DNA of 64,000 nt from Bin80 sp965209015 (lineage in GTDB: Bacteria; Bacteroidota; Rhodothermia; Rhodothermales; Bin80). Position numbers and translations under genes: made by a program. This document shows positions 20,301-27,638 of the stretch, piece after piece (the first letter of the stretch is position 1; every line of letters starts with the position of its first letter). The notes beneath the pieces were generated by a model. The model saw nothing but the letters and a program-made list of their open reading frames with translations, made no database searches and was not told the DNA's origin. The stretch lies in NCBI GenBank assembly GCA_965209015.1, contig OZ242367.1, positions 558,001 to 622,000 of the forward strand, written 5' to 3'.

Positions 20301-20369
20301 TATCGAATGATTGCGGTAGGATCGGAGACCAAATATCAGGAGACGGGTCGCATGATACTGATGAAGTAG
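17316..20369 (+). CDS. LRR / Calx-beta surface protein with T9SS sorting domain (family member A)
   Basis: From the ATG at the G-tract the protein has 1017 residues. It has a signal peptide ending SSLWAQ (about 1-26), an SwmB/Ig-like domain (about 28-135), about 20 leucine-rich repeats of 24 residues (about 165-660), two Calx-beta domains (about 690-905), and a C-terminal domain of about 85 residues. That domain starts GNYPNPFNPSTRIQFDLPE and ends RMILMK, the T9SS type A sorting signal. The protein would be exported by Sec, carried across the outer membrane by the type IX system and fixed to the cell surface, where LRR and Calx-beta arrays usually mediate adhesion. I chose 17316 because the paralogues start at the same place; an in-frame ATG at 17226 would add 30 residues. 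A hairpin terminator follows the stop. Confidence 0.88.
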   Translation: MGGGSILSYRSFLILFLVFPSSLWAQDTTPPTVSSATVDETTLVVNFNEGLASVSGLTNSAFTVEKTSSGGSEEDQTLIGTPTVRGETVPPTLSSAVIAPDMETVKLIYTAPTESGAKLRDAEGSDVVDSMDLKVLNICSRSEVVRDAILAQITETVSCGEVTSNDLKTITVLDLSQRGITELKSDDFNGLTGLDTLSLNNNDLTDLHRNLFDGLESLEQLNLNDNALTDLPRGLLDGLTNLVTLRLNNNALTDLPRGLFDGLPNLREIFLSNNALTDLDPDLFDGLTGLHRLSLSNNSLTPDPDLFDGLTSLWLLHLGNNALTDLPRDLFDGLTNLRWLILSQNSLTDLDPDLFDGLTSLIRIYLEENSLTSLHENLFDGLTNLRELYLKKNALTDLDPDLFDGLNLRELYLHENALTSLHEDLFNGLTSLERLWLHENALTDLPQDLFDGLTSLEWLRLEFNAFTDLHEDLFDGLTSLGFIDLDFNALTDLPPDLFDGLTSLESLTLQKNALTDLPPDLFDGLTSLSTLRLGINSLTSLHEDLFDGLTNLSDLNLHTNNLTGLHPDLFDGLTSLDELYLSGNALTDLHPDLFDGLTSLDELELSYNNLTSLHQDLFDGLTNLEWLRLEWNALTGLHPDLFDDVEANPFNVSVEGNPLTCVPDEILNQQNVIIIPSSLRVTCPAPSVTLSTNPDTIGEEDEATEVTVTGTLNVYQATDTPVTVSVGPGTATAGTDFSVVSDFVISIPANTLSATGMFTLAPTSDTVDEPDETVMITGTSTVENVTVIGTRLTITDDEDVPAVTLVLDPSTIDENGGKTTVTATLNRPSSAVTTIAVTVLPDAPAMESDYQLSDNQMLIIAAGETESTGLITITAVDNEVDAPDKAVQVQGRSTNAQGVTDPEDVTLTIIDDDTSTAAEAPTELPTVFTLYGNYPNPFNPSTRIQFDLPERAQVTVQILDVLGRKVMEYPAQAFDAGANQTIELNAIQLGSGTYLYRMIAVGSETKYQETGRMILMK
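17318..17326 (+). repeat. Poly-G tract (G9) at the start codon of gene A, in-frame state
   Basis: Nine G, the first being the G of the ATG at 17316, are followed by TAGC. Reading gives MGGGSILSYRSFLILFLV, so this length keeps the ATG in frame with the signal peptide. Loss or gain of one G would shift the start out of frame, as seen in gene C. Confidence 0.8.
17870..19245 (+). repeat. 72-bp leucine-rich-repeat coding array in gene A
   Basis: About 20 imperfect direct repeats of 72 bp carry the recurring core GATCTGTTTGATGGACTCAC. They encode the 24-residue LRR unit. Similar arrays are present in B, C, D and E. The shared core makes unequal recombination within and between the genes likely; one repeat in gene C (about 26460) already looks like an in-frame hybrid. 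Confidence 0.9.
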
Positions 20370-20405
20370 GGTATCCAGAGTGGCTCACCTGCTCGGAATC
20401 CAAAG

Positions 20406-20441
20406 AAAGCATTCCAATACTCCTTGGTATTGGAGTGCTTT
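20406..20441 (+). terminator. Hairpin terminator after gene A
   Basis: AAAGCATTCCAATAC pairs with GTATTGGAGTGCTTT across a TCCTTG loop, giving a stem of about 15 bp with one mismatch, 37 bases after the stop codon. Related hairpins follow genes B and C. There is only a short T-run, so termination strength is uncertain. Confidence 0.7.
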
Positions 20442-20449
20442 CGTATTGA

Positions 20450-20569
20450 ATAAGCGGAAGAGCTTTACGTGTGCTGTGGGAACACCTATCTCTATTGAGT
20501 ATTAAGAGTCTCTAGTCTAGTAAACCAATCTAAATCAGCGGGTAAATTTAATCTTAAAGCAGAGCCAAA
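20450..20569 (+). promoter_or_regulatory. Type-2 leader upstream of giant gene B
   Basis: The intergenic segment GAATAAGCGGAAGAGCTTTA through CCAATCTAAATCAGCGGG is almost the same as that before gene D (27436-27561) and differs from the long type-1 leader of A, C and E. It shares with type 1 only the last part, CCAATCTAAAT and the purine-rich run before GCATAGAAA. This pairing of leaders suggests that A-B and C-D arose by duplication of a two-gene unit. Confidence 0.5.
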
Positions 20570-22861
20570 ATGCGCATAGAAAGACATCCAGAGCACTCCA
20601 AGTCTAAAACAGGAGGTTTTCTGGCAAGCACGAATTCATTGAAAAAATTGGGGGGGGGGGGTAGCATTTTGTCGTATCGCTTTTTCCTGATTCTCGTCTT
20701 GGTATTTCCAAGCTCGTTGTGGGCACAGGACACCACCCCTCCTACGGTTTCCTCTGCGACGGTGGATGGGACCGCCTTGGTGGTGAACCTTAATGAGGGC
20801 CTTGCTTCTGTTAGCGGCCTGACCAATTCTGTTTTCACGGTCAAGAAAACACCGGACGGAGGATCTGAAACGGAACAGATGCTCTCGGGCACCCCGACCG
20901 TCCGTGGGGAAACGGTGACCCTAACATTAGTCAATCCTGTGATCGCATCCGATAGGGGAACTGTAAAGCTAATCTACACGGCTCCAACGGAGTCGGGTGC
21001 CAAGCTTCGGGATGCGGCGGGGAGTGATGTGGTGGATTCTATGGATCCTAAAGTGCTCAATATCTGTTCCCGGAGTGAGGTCGTGAGAGACGCGATTTTG
21101 GCTCAGATAACCGAGACTGTGTCTTGTGGTGAGGTCACGAGTAATGATTTAAGAACTATTACTGTTTTAGATCTCAGTCAGAGGGGTATTACTGAACTGA
21201 AGTCTGATGATTTCAATGGACTCACCAACTTACTAGATCTTGACCTTAGGACCAACTCTCTCACGGATCTACATCAAGATCTGTTTGATGGACTCACTAA
21301 CTTATCGAATCTTCAGCTTGATAACAACTCTCTCACGAGTCTACATCAAGATCTGTTTAAGGAACTCACTAAGTTAGTCTTTCTTGGCCTTGAGAACAAC
21401 TCTCTCACAAGTCTACACGAAGAGTTGTTTGATGGACTCACCAGCTTAAATCAACTCTACCTTGATGACAACGCTCTCACGGATCTACATCAAGATCTGT
21501 TTGAGGAACTCACTGAGTTAGGCGCTCTTGGCCTTAATAACAACTCTCTCACGGATCTACATCAAGATCTGTTTGATGGACTCACTAGCTTATCGACTCT
21601 TAGGCTTGATAACAACGCTCTCACGAGTCTATACGAAAATCTGTTTGATGAACTCACCAGCTTACGTTTGCTCTTTATTGCTGATAACGAGTTCACGGGG
21701 CTGCACGAAGAGTTGTTTCATGGACTCACCAGCTTGGAGAGTATAATTCTTTCTAGGAACTCTCTCACGGATCTACATCAAGATCTGTTTGATGGACTCA
21801 CCAGCTTAAATCAACTCTACCTTAATGACAACGCTCTCACGGATCTACACGAAGATCTGTTTGATGGACTTGAAAGCTTAAGTTTGCTCTCGCTTCATAA
21901 CAACGCTCTCACGGATCTACCCGAAGATCTGTTTGATGGCCTCACCAAATTAGCGACTCTCAACCTTGATGGCAACGCTCTCACGGATCTACCCGAAGAT
22001 CTGTTTGATGGGCTCACCAGCTTACAATTTCTTATCCTTGCTGGTAACAATCTCACGAGTCTACATCCAGATCTGTTCGATGATGTTGAGGCAAATCCAT
22101 TTACTGTTAGCCTGGAAGAGAATGAACTCACCTGTGTCCCTGCGAAAATACTTAATCAGGAGAATGTCATTATCAATCCCGCCAGTCTTCGCGTTGCCTG
22201 TCCTGATCTTTCGGTTACGTTAAGTGTAAATCCCAGCACCATTGGAGAAGAAGATGAGGCCACCGAAGTCACCGTGACCGCTACTCTGGAGGTCTTTCAA
22301 ACGACTACCTTACCGGTGACGGTCTCTGTGGGATCGGGTACCGCGACCTCAGGAACGGACTTTACTGCGGTCTCCGATTTTACGATCAGCATTCCGGCGG
22401 ATACCCGGTCTAGCACCGGGACATTCACGCTGACACCTACTTCGGATACTGTGGATGAGCCAGATGAGACCGTGATGATCACAGGAACCAGCACGGTGGA
22501 GAATGTAACGGTCACCGGAACCAGTCTTACGATCATCGATGATGATACGTCAACGGCGGCACAGGCACCAACCGAGCTTCCGACCGTGTTTACTCTCCAT
22601 GGGAACTATCCGAACCCGTTCAATCCGTCAACAAGGATCCAGTTTGATCTTCCCGAGAGGGCGCAGGTGACGGTGCAGATCTTAGATGTATTGGGACGTA
22701 AAGTAATGGAGTACCCTGCCCAAGCGTTTGATGCGGGTGCGAACCAAACTATTGAATTGAATGCGATTCAGCTTGGATCGGGGACCTACCTATATCAAAT
22801 GATTGCGGTAGGATCGGAGACCAAATATCAGGAGACGGGTCGCATGATACTGATGAAGTAG
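20570..22861 (+). CDS. LRR / Calx-beta surface protein with T9SS sorting domain (family member B)
   Basis: From the ATG at 20570 the protein has 763 residues. It starts MRIERHPEHSKSKTGG, then passes through a four-glycine run encoded by the G-tract into the signal peptide ILSYRFFLILVLVFPSSLWA. An SwmB/Ig-like domain, about 13 leucine-rich repeats, a single Calx-beta domain (about 555-670) and a T9SS type A sorting domain (GNYPNPFNPSTRIQFD onward) follow. The position used as ATG in A and D is TTG here (20648), because the context is AAAAAATTGG. Translation may therefore start at 20570 or at the TTG; both are in frame with the present G count. The role is that of a secreted, surface-anchored LRR adhesin, as for A. 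Confidence 0.85.
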   Translation: MRIERHPEHSKSKTGGFLASTNSLKKLGGGGSILSYRFFLILVLVFPSSLWAQDTTPPTVSSATVDGTALVVNLNEGLASVSGLTNSVFTVKKTPDGGSETEQMLSGTPTVRGETVTLTLVNPVIASDRGTVKLIYTAPTESGAKLRDAAGSDVVDSMDPKVLNICSRSEVVRDAILAQITETVSCGEVTSNDLRTITVLDLSQRGITELKSDDFNGLTNLLDLDLRTNSLTDLHQDLFDGLTNLSNLQLDNNSLTSLHQDLFKELTKLVFLGLENNSLTSLHEELFDGLTSLNQLYLDDNALTDLHQDLFEELTELGALGLNNNSLTDLHQDLFDGLTSLSTLRLDNNALTSLYENLFDELTSLRLLFIADNEFTGLHEELFHGLTSLESIILSRNSLTDLHQDLFDGLTSLNQLYLNDNALTDLHEDLFDGLESLSLLSLHNNALTDLPEDLFDGLTKLATLNLDGNALTDLPEDLFDGLTSLQFLILAGNNLTSLHPDLFDDVEANPFTVSLEENELTCVPAKILNQENVIINPASLRVACPDLSVTLSVNPSTIGEEDEATEVTVTATLEVFQTTTLPVTVSVGSGTATSGTDFTAVSDFTISIPADTRSSTGTFTLTPTSDTVDEPDETVMITGTSTVENVTVTGTSLTIIDDDTSTAAQAPTELPTVFTLHGNYPNPFNPSTRIQFDLPERAQVTVQILDVLGRKVMEYPAQAFDAGANQTIELNAIQLGSGTYLYQMIAVGSETKYQETGRMILMK
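20650..20661 (+). repeat. Poly-G tract (G12) near the start of gene B, in-frame state
   Basis: Twelve G beginning within the TTG at 20648 are followed by TAGC. The length differs from that in gene A by exactly three, so the frame into the signal peptide is kept. This is the longest tract in the family and would be the least stable. Confidence 0.8.
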
Positions 22862-22893
22862 GGTATCCAGAATGGCTCACCTGCTCAGAATTC

Positions 22894-22935
22894 AAAGAAC
22901 GTATTCCAATACTCCTCTTGGTATGGGAGTGCTTT
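22894..22935 (+). terminator. Hairpin after gene B
   Basis: The segment AACGTATTCCAATACTCC with GGTATGGGAGTGCTTT is a diverged version of the hairpin after gene A. It has several mismatches, so it may terminate less efficiently. It lies about 30 bases after the stop codon. Confidence 0.5.
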
Positions 22936-22939
22936 CGTA

Positions 22940-23520
22940 TTGAATAAGCGGAAGAGCTTTACGTGTGCTGTGGGAACACCTATTTCTGCGGCAGGTGAGC
23001 GTCTCCTGTCTCAGCCACCATGCATGAGAAGGCCGACGTTTGACTCTACCTATTCAGCTTCGCAAAGGTTGAAGGTGTCTGGTATCATCTACAGTACAGT
23101 CGTCCTACGTTAGGTTGAATGGAAAAAAGGAAGGAGATCATATGTTAATCCTGCAGCTTGCTATCCAAGTTACAGGCTCTGTCTCTGTCTTCCTGCGCAG
23201 CCTTGGGACTGCTTCACGGATCGTTATCTCTCTGCAACACGAATTTATATAAGGTTCATCCGTCAATTTGACTGTGAGATCAACTAAACTTTGAATTCTG
23301 GGCATCTAGCTTCGCATCCTGAGTTTTCAGCTTCCTGATTTTTGCCCCGAAGCACCAAATTTGCGGTGTACGGTCCCCCTGGACACCCCCAATCCTAACC
23401 GGGCCCATCCAAATCCACCAATTGTAAACTGAGTTGAGGCAAAATAACATAGGGATACCTCCCAGAGCAGATTAGCCCCTCAGCCAAATGCAGGATGGAG
23501 CGTTCTCCAGATTTCCAGTC
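22940..23520. other. Intergenic region between genes B and C with one small open frame
   Basis: The only candidate gene is a 36-codon frame at 23142-23252 with a clear Shine-Dalgarno sequence (GGAAGGAGATCATATG). It encodes MLILQLAIQVTGSVSVFLRS and a further 16 residues. Strong SD sites are rare in this window, so it stands out, but I know no family. Around 23463-23490 the sequence GGATACCTCCCAGAGCAGAT matches an internal part of the right end of the 1583-bp IS, indicating a small IS remnant. Confidence 0.35.
23142..23252 (+). CDS. Possible 36-residue small protein
   Basis: The frame has an AAGGAGATCAT ribosome-binding site six to seven bases before ATG and a hydrophobic N-terminal half (MLILQLAIQVTGSVSVFL). 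The C-terminal half is polar (HEFI at the end). It could be a small membrane peptide or a chance frame in decayed DNA. Nothing in the neighbourhood points to a function. Confidence 0.25.
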   Translation: MLILQLAIQVTGSVSVFLRSLGTASRIVISLQHEFI

Positions 23521-23521
23521 C

Positions 23522-23845
23522 ATGGCGAATCCCACGATCGCCGATGCTATCCTGTACTGACTCGTGCATCCTTCCTATCGCATTGAACTCTCAGGCAAGT
23601 CCATGAGAAAACAACTCGTTTGAAAAACTAAGTTTCACACATATTCCTTCCATGAAACAAAAAACGAAATACATAATTTGATCGAAAATGCTCTAAAATA
23701 AATGCTTCTGTCCCAGTAACACCAATCTAAATTGGCTGGCAATTTCATATAAAATATGAGAGACAAAAATGTGCATAGAAATACATCCAGAGCACTCCAA
23801 GTCAAAAACAGGGGTGGCTCTGGCAAATACGAATTCATTGGAAAA
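23522..23845 (+). promoter_or_regulatory. Type-1 leader upstream of giant gene C
   Basis: This block is almost identical to the leader of gene A (16991-17315), from ATGGCGAATCCCA to GAATTCATTG just before the start. The few differences include CATATAAAATATGAG for CATCTAAAATATGAG. Because the leaders match, A and C probably have the same promoter and control, and differ in expression mainly through their G-tracts. Confidence 0.55.
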
Positions 23846-23847
23846 AT

Positions 23848-23855
23848 GGGGGGGG
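23848..23855 (+). repeat. Poly-G tract (G8) at the start of gene C, out-of-frame state
   Basis: Eight G, the first being the G of ATG at 23846, are followed by TAGC. One G fewer than gene A means the ATG reads MGGVAFCRIALS and stops after 12 codons, while the signal peptide lies in another frame. In this assembled state the gene is predicted to be off, unless the TTG at 23863 is used. Confidence 0.8.
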
Positions 23856-23862
23856 TAGCATT

Positions 23863-26800
23863 TTGTCGTATCGCTCTTTCCTGATCCTTTTCTTGGTATT
23901 TCCAAGTTCGTTGTGGGCACAAGATACCACACCTCCTACGGTTTCCTCTGCGACGGTGGATGAGACCACCTTGGTGGTGAACTTTAATGAGGGCCTTGCT
24001 TCTGTCAGCGGCCTGACCAATTCTGCTTTCACGGTCAAGAAAACGTCCAGTGGAGGATCCGAAGAAGACCAAACGCTCATCGGCACTCCGACTGTCCGTG
24101 GGGAAACGGTGCCCCCCACATTAAGCAGCGCTGTGATCGCACCTGATATGGAAACGGTAAAGGTAAGCTACACGGCTCCAACGGAGTCGGGTGCCAAGCT
24201 TCGGGATGCTGAGGGGAGTGATGTGGTGGATTCTATGGATCTGAAAGTGCTCAATATCTGTTCCCGGAGTGAGGTCGTGAGAGACGCGATTTTGGCTCAG
24301 ATAACCGAGACTGTGTCTTGTGGTGAGGTTACGAGTGATGATTTAAGAACTATTACTGTTTTAGATCTCAGTCAGAGGGGTATTACTGAACTGAAGTCTG
24401 ATGATTTCAATGGACTCACCGGCTTACAAACTCTTGACCTTGGGACCAACTCTCTCACGAGTCTACCTCAAGATCTGTTTGATGGACTCACCAACTTAAG
24501 AAACCTCAACCTTGATGGTAACTCTCTCACGGATCTACCTCAAGATCTGTTTGATGGACTCACTAGCTTATCGGCTCTTTGGCTTGATAACAACTCTCTC
24601 ACGGATCTACATCAAGATCTGTTTGAGGAACTCGAAAATTTAAATATCTTATGGCTTAATAACAACGCTCTCACGGATCTACACGAAGATCTGTTTGATG
24701 GACTCACCAACTTAAGAAACCTCAACCTTGATGGTAACGCTCTCACGGATCTACATCAAGATCTGTTTGATGGACTCACCAACTTAGGATCCATTGCCCT
24801 TCAGTTCAACGCTCTCACGGATCTACCTCGAGATCTGTTTGATGGACTCACCAGCCTACAGAACCTCTGGCTTAATAACAATTCTCTCACGGATCTATAC
24901 GAAGATCTATTTGATGGACTCACCGGCTTAAGTTCGCTCTTTATTACTGATAACGAGTTCACGGGGCTGCACGAAGAGTTGTTTGATGGACTCACCAACT
25001 TAGAGCGGATAAATTTTTCTAGGAACGATCTCACGGATCTACACGAAGAGTTGTTTGATGGACTCACCAACTTAGAGGTTCTCAGACTTGATGACAACTC
25101 TCTCACGAGTCTACACGAAGATCTGTTTGATGGACTCACCAACTTAGAGCGGATAAGTCTTTCTAGGAACTCTCTCACGGATCTACACGAAGAGTTGTTT
25201 GATGGACTCACCAACTTACGAGAGATTGACCTTGGGCGGAACTCTCTCACGAGTCTACATCAAGATCTGTTTAATGGACTCACCAGCTTAGAGCGGATAA
25301 TTCTTTCTAGGAATTCTCTCACGGATCTACCCGAAGATCTGTTTGATGGATTCATCAGCTTAAGTTTGCTCTCGCTTCATAACAACGCTCTCACGGATCT
25401 ACCCGAAGATCTGTTTGATGGACTCATCAGCTTAAGTTTGCTCTCGCTTCAGAACAACGCTCTCATGGGTCTACATCCAAACCTGTTTGATGATGTTGAG
25501 GCAAATCCATTTAATGTTAGCGTGGAGGGTAATCCCCTTACCTGTGTCCCTTCCAGAATACTTAATCAGGAGAATGTTATTATCATTCCATCCAGTCTTC
25601 TCGTTACCTGCCCTAATCCCTCGGTTACCTCTGCAACGGTGGATGGGATCACCGTGGAGGTGAATTTTAATGAGGACCTTGCTTCTGTCAGCGGCCTAAC
25701 CAATTCTGCTTTCACGGTCAAGAAAACACCGGACGGAGGATCTGAAACGGAACAAATGCTCACCGGCACCCCGACCGTCAGTGGGAAAACGGTGACCCTC
25801 ACATTAAGCAATCCGGTGATTGCATCTGATATGGGAACGGTAAAGGTAAGCTACATGGCTCCAACGGAGCCGGATGCCAAGCTTCGGGATGCAGAGGGGC
25901 ATGCTGTGGTGAATTTTACAGATCTAAAAGTGCTCAATTTGAGGGGCGGAATCTGTCCTCGGACCGAGGTCGTGAGAGACGCGATTTTGAATCAAATAAC
26001 TGGGACTGAGTTTTGTTATGAGGTCACGAGTGATGATTTAGGCAATGTTAGGTCCTTAAATACTCTTAATAATAAGGGTATTACTGAACTGAAGTCTGGT
26101 GATTTTAATGGACTCATCAATTTACTAATTCTTAACCTTGGTACCAACTCTTTCACAGGTCTACCCGAAGATCTGTTTGATGGACTCACTAAGTTAACCT
26201 TACTTAACCTTGCTGGTAACAATCTCACGAGTCTACCCGAAGATCTGTTTGCTGGACTCACCAGCTTAAGTCGGCTCCTTATTTCTAATAACGAACTCAC
26301 GGATCTACACGAAGACCTGTTTGATGGCCTCACCAGCTTAGCTCGGCTTACACTTCATGACAACGCTCTCACGGGTCTACCCGAAGATCTGTTTGATGGC
26401 CTCAACAACTTAGCGACTCTCAACCTTGATGGCAACGCTCTCACGGGTCTACCCGAAAATCTGTTTGATGCCTCAACAACTTATGGGCTCACCGAAGATC
26501 TGTTTGATGGGCTCACCAGCTTACAATTTCTTATCCTTGCCGGTAACAATCTCACGAGTCTACATCCAGATCTGTTTGATGATGTTGAGGCAAATCCATT
26601 TACTGTTAGCCTGGAAGAGAATGAACTCACCTGTGTCCCGGCCAAAATACTTAATCAGGAGAATGTCATTATCAATCCCGCCAGTCTTCGCGTTGCCTGT
26701 CCTGATCTTTCGGTTACGTTAAGTGTAAATCCCAGCACCATTGGAGAAGAAGATGAGGCCACCGAAGTCACCGTGACCGCTACTCTGGAGGTCTCTCAAA

Positions 26801-27360
26801 CGACTGCCTTACCGGTGACGGTCTCTGTGGGATCGGGTACCGCGACCTCAGGAACGGACTTTACGGCGGTCTCCGATTTTACGATCAGCATTCCGGCGAA
26901 TACCCTGTCTAGCACCGGGACATTCACGCTGACACCTACCTCGGATACTGTGGATGAGCCAGATGAGACCGTGATGATCACAGGAACCAGCACGGTGAAG
27001 AATGTAACGGTCACCGGAACCAGTCTTACGATCATCGATGATGATACGTCAACGGCGGCACAGGCACCGACCGAGCTTCCGACCGTGTTTACTCTCCATG
27101 GGAACTATCCGAACCCGTTCAATCCGTCAACAAGGATCCAGTTTGATCTTCCCGAGAGGGCGCAGGTGACGGTGCAGGTCTTAGATGTGTTGGGACGTAA
27201 AGTAATGGAGTACCCTGCCCAAGCGTTTGATGCGGGTGCGAACCAAACTATTGAATTGAATGCGATTCAGCTTGGATCAGGGACCTACCTATATCGAATG
27301 ATTGCGGTGGGATCGGAGACCAAATATCAGGAGACGGGTCGCATGATACTGATGAAGTAG
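23863..27360 (+). CDS. LRR / Calx-beta surface protein with T9SS sorting domain (family member C), phase-off start
   Basis: The open frame begins at TTG 23863 (MSYRSFLILFLVFPSSLWAQ) and runs for 1165 residues. It contains an SwmB/Ig-like domain, a first LRR array of about 17 repeats (about 150-555), a second SwmB-like domain (about 585-690), a second shorter LRR array (about 715-900), one Calx-beta domain and a T9SS type A sorting domain ending RMILMK. The double SwmB-LRR layout suggests fusion of two family genes. The normal ATG at 23846 is out of frame because the G-tract has eight G, so the protein is probably made only after a slip to nine. One LRR near 26460 (ENLFDASTTYGLTEDLFDGL) is an in-frame hybrid. 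Confidence 0.82.
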   Translation: MSYRSFLILFLVFPSSLWAQDTTPPTVSSATVDETTLVVNFNEGLASVSGLTNSAFTVKKTSSGGSEEDQTLIGTPTVRGETVPPTLSSAVIAPDMETVKVSYTAPTESGAKLRDAEGSDVVDSMDLKVLNICSRSEVVRDAILAQITETVSCGEVTSDDLRTITVLDLSQRGITELKSDDFNGLTGLQTLDLGTNSLTSLPQDLFDGLTNLRNLNLDGNSLTDLPQDLFDGLTSLSALWLDNNSLTDLHQDLFEELENLNILWLNNNALTDLHEDLFDGLTNLRNLNLDGNALTDLHQDLFDGLTNLGSIALQFNALTDLPRDLFDGLTSLQNLWLNNNSLTDLYEDLFDGLTGLSSLFITDNEFTGLHEELFDGLTNLERINFSRNDLTDLHEELFDGLTNLEVLRLDDNSLTSLHEDLFDGLTNLERISLSRNSLTDLHEELFDGLTNLREIDLGRNSLTSLHQDLFNGLTSLERIILSRNSLTDLPEDLFDGFISLSLLSLHNNALTDLPEDLFDGLISLSLLSLQNNALMGLHPNLFDDVEANPFNVSVEGNPLTCVPSRILNQENVIIIPSSLLVTCPNPSVTSATVDGITVEVNFNEDLASVSGLTNSAFTVKKTPDGGSETEQMLTGTPTVSGKTVTLTLSNPVIASDMGTVKVSYMAPTEPDAKLRDAEGHAVVNFTDLKVLNLRGGICPRTEVVRDAILNQITGTEFCYEVTSDDLGNVRSLNTLNNKGITELKSGDFNGLINLLILNLGTNSFTGLPEDLFDGLTKLTLLNLAGNNLTSLPEDLFAGLTSLSRLLISNNELTDLHEDLFDGLTSLARLTLHDNALTGLPEDLFDGLNNLATLNLDGNALTGLPENLFDASTTYGLTEDLFDGLTSLQFLILAGNNLTSLHPDLFDDVEANPFTVSLEENELTCVPAKILNQENVIINPASLRVACPDLSVTLSVNPSTIGEEDEATEVTVTATLEVSQTTALPVTVSVGSGTATSGTDFTAVSDFTISIPANTLSSTGTFTLTPTSDTVDEPDETVMITGTSTVKNVTVTGTSLTIIDDDTSTAAQAPTELPTVFTLHGNYPNPFNPSTRIQFDLPERAQVTVQVLDVLGRKVMEYPAQAFDAGANQTIELNAIQLGSGTYLYRMIAVGSETKYQETGRMILMK

Positions 27361-27396
27361 GGTATCCAGAGTGGCTCACCTGCTCGGAATCCAAAG

Positions 27397-27432
27397 AAAG
27401 CATTCCAATACTCCTTGGTATGGGAGTGCTTT
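27397..27432 (+). terminator. Hairpin terminator after gene C
   Basis: AAAGCATTCCAATACTCC and GGTATGGGAGTGCTTT form a stem with two mismatches, at the same distance from the stop as in gene A. The downstream sequence is also shared with the A-B spacer. Confidence 0.6.
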
Positions 27433-27435
27433 CGT

Positions 27436-27638
27436 ATTGAATAAGCGGAAGAGCTTTACGTGTGCTGTGGGAGCACCTATTTCTATTGAGTATTAAGAGT
27501 CTCTGGTCTACTAACACCAATCTAAATCAGCGGGCAAATTTAATCTTATAGCAGAGTCAAAATGCGCATAGAAAGACATCCAGAGCACTCCAAGTCTAAA
27601 ACAGGAGGTTTTCTGGCAAGCACGAATTCATTGAAAAA
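27436..27638 (+). promoter_or_regulatory. Type-2 leader upstream of giant gene D
   Basis: This segment matches the A-B spacer from GAATAAGCGGAAGAGCTTTA onward and includes ATGCGCATAGAAAGACATCC, which is the ATG used in gene B. In D that upstream ATG (27562) is out of frame with the signal peptide, so only the ATG at the G-tract works. CAGGAGGTTTTCTGG lies between the two starts and contains an SD-like AGGAGG, but no good start codon follows at the right spacing. Confidence 0.5.

Noticed and set aside
20600..20625. AGGAGG in CAGGAGGTTTTCTGG upstream of genes B and D as their ribosome-binding site
   Set aside because: The only codon at the right distance is CTG, the sequence is not conserved in A and C, and the paralogues point to a start at the G-tract further downstream.
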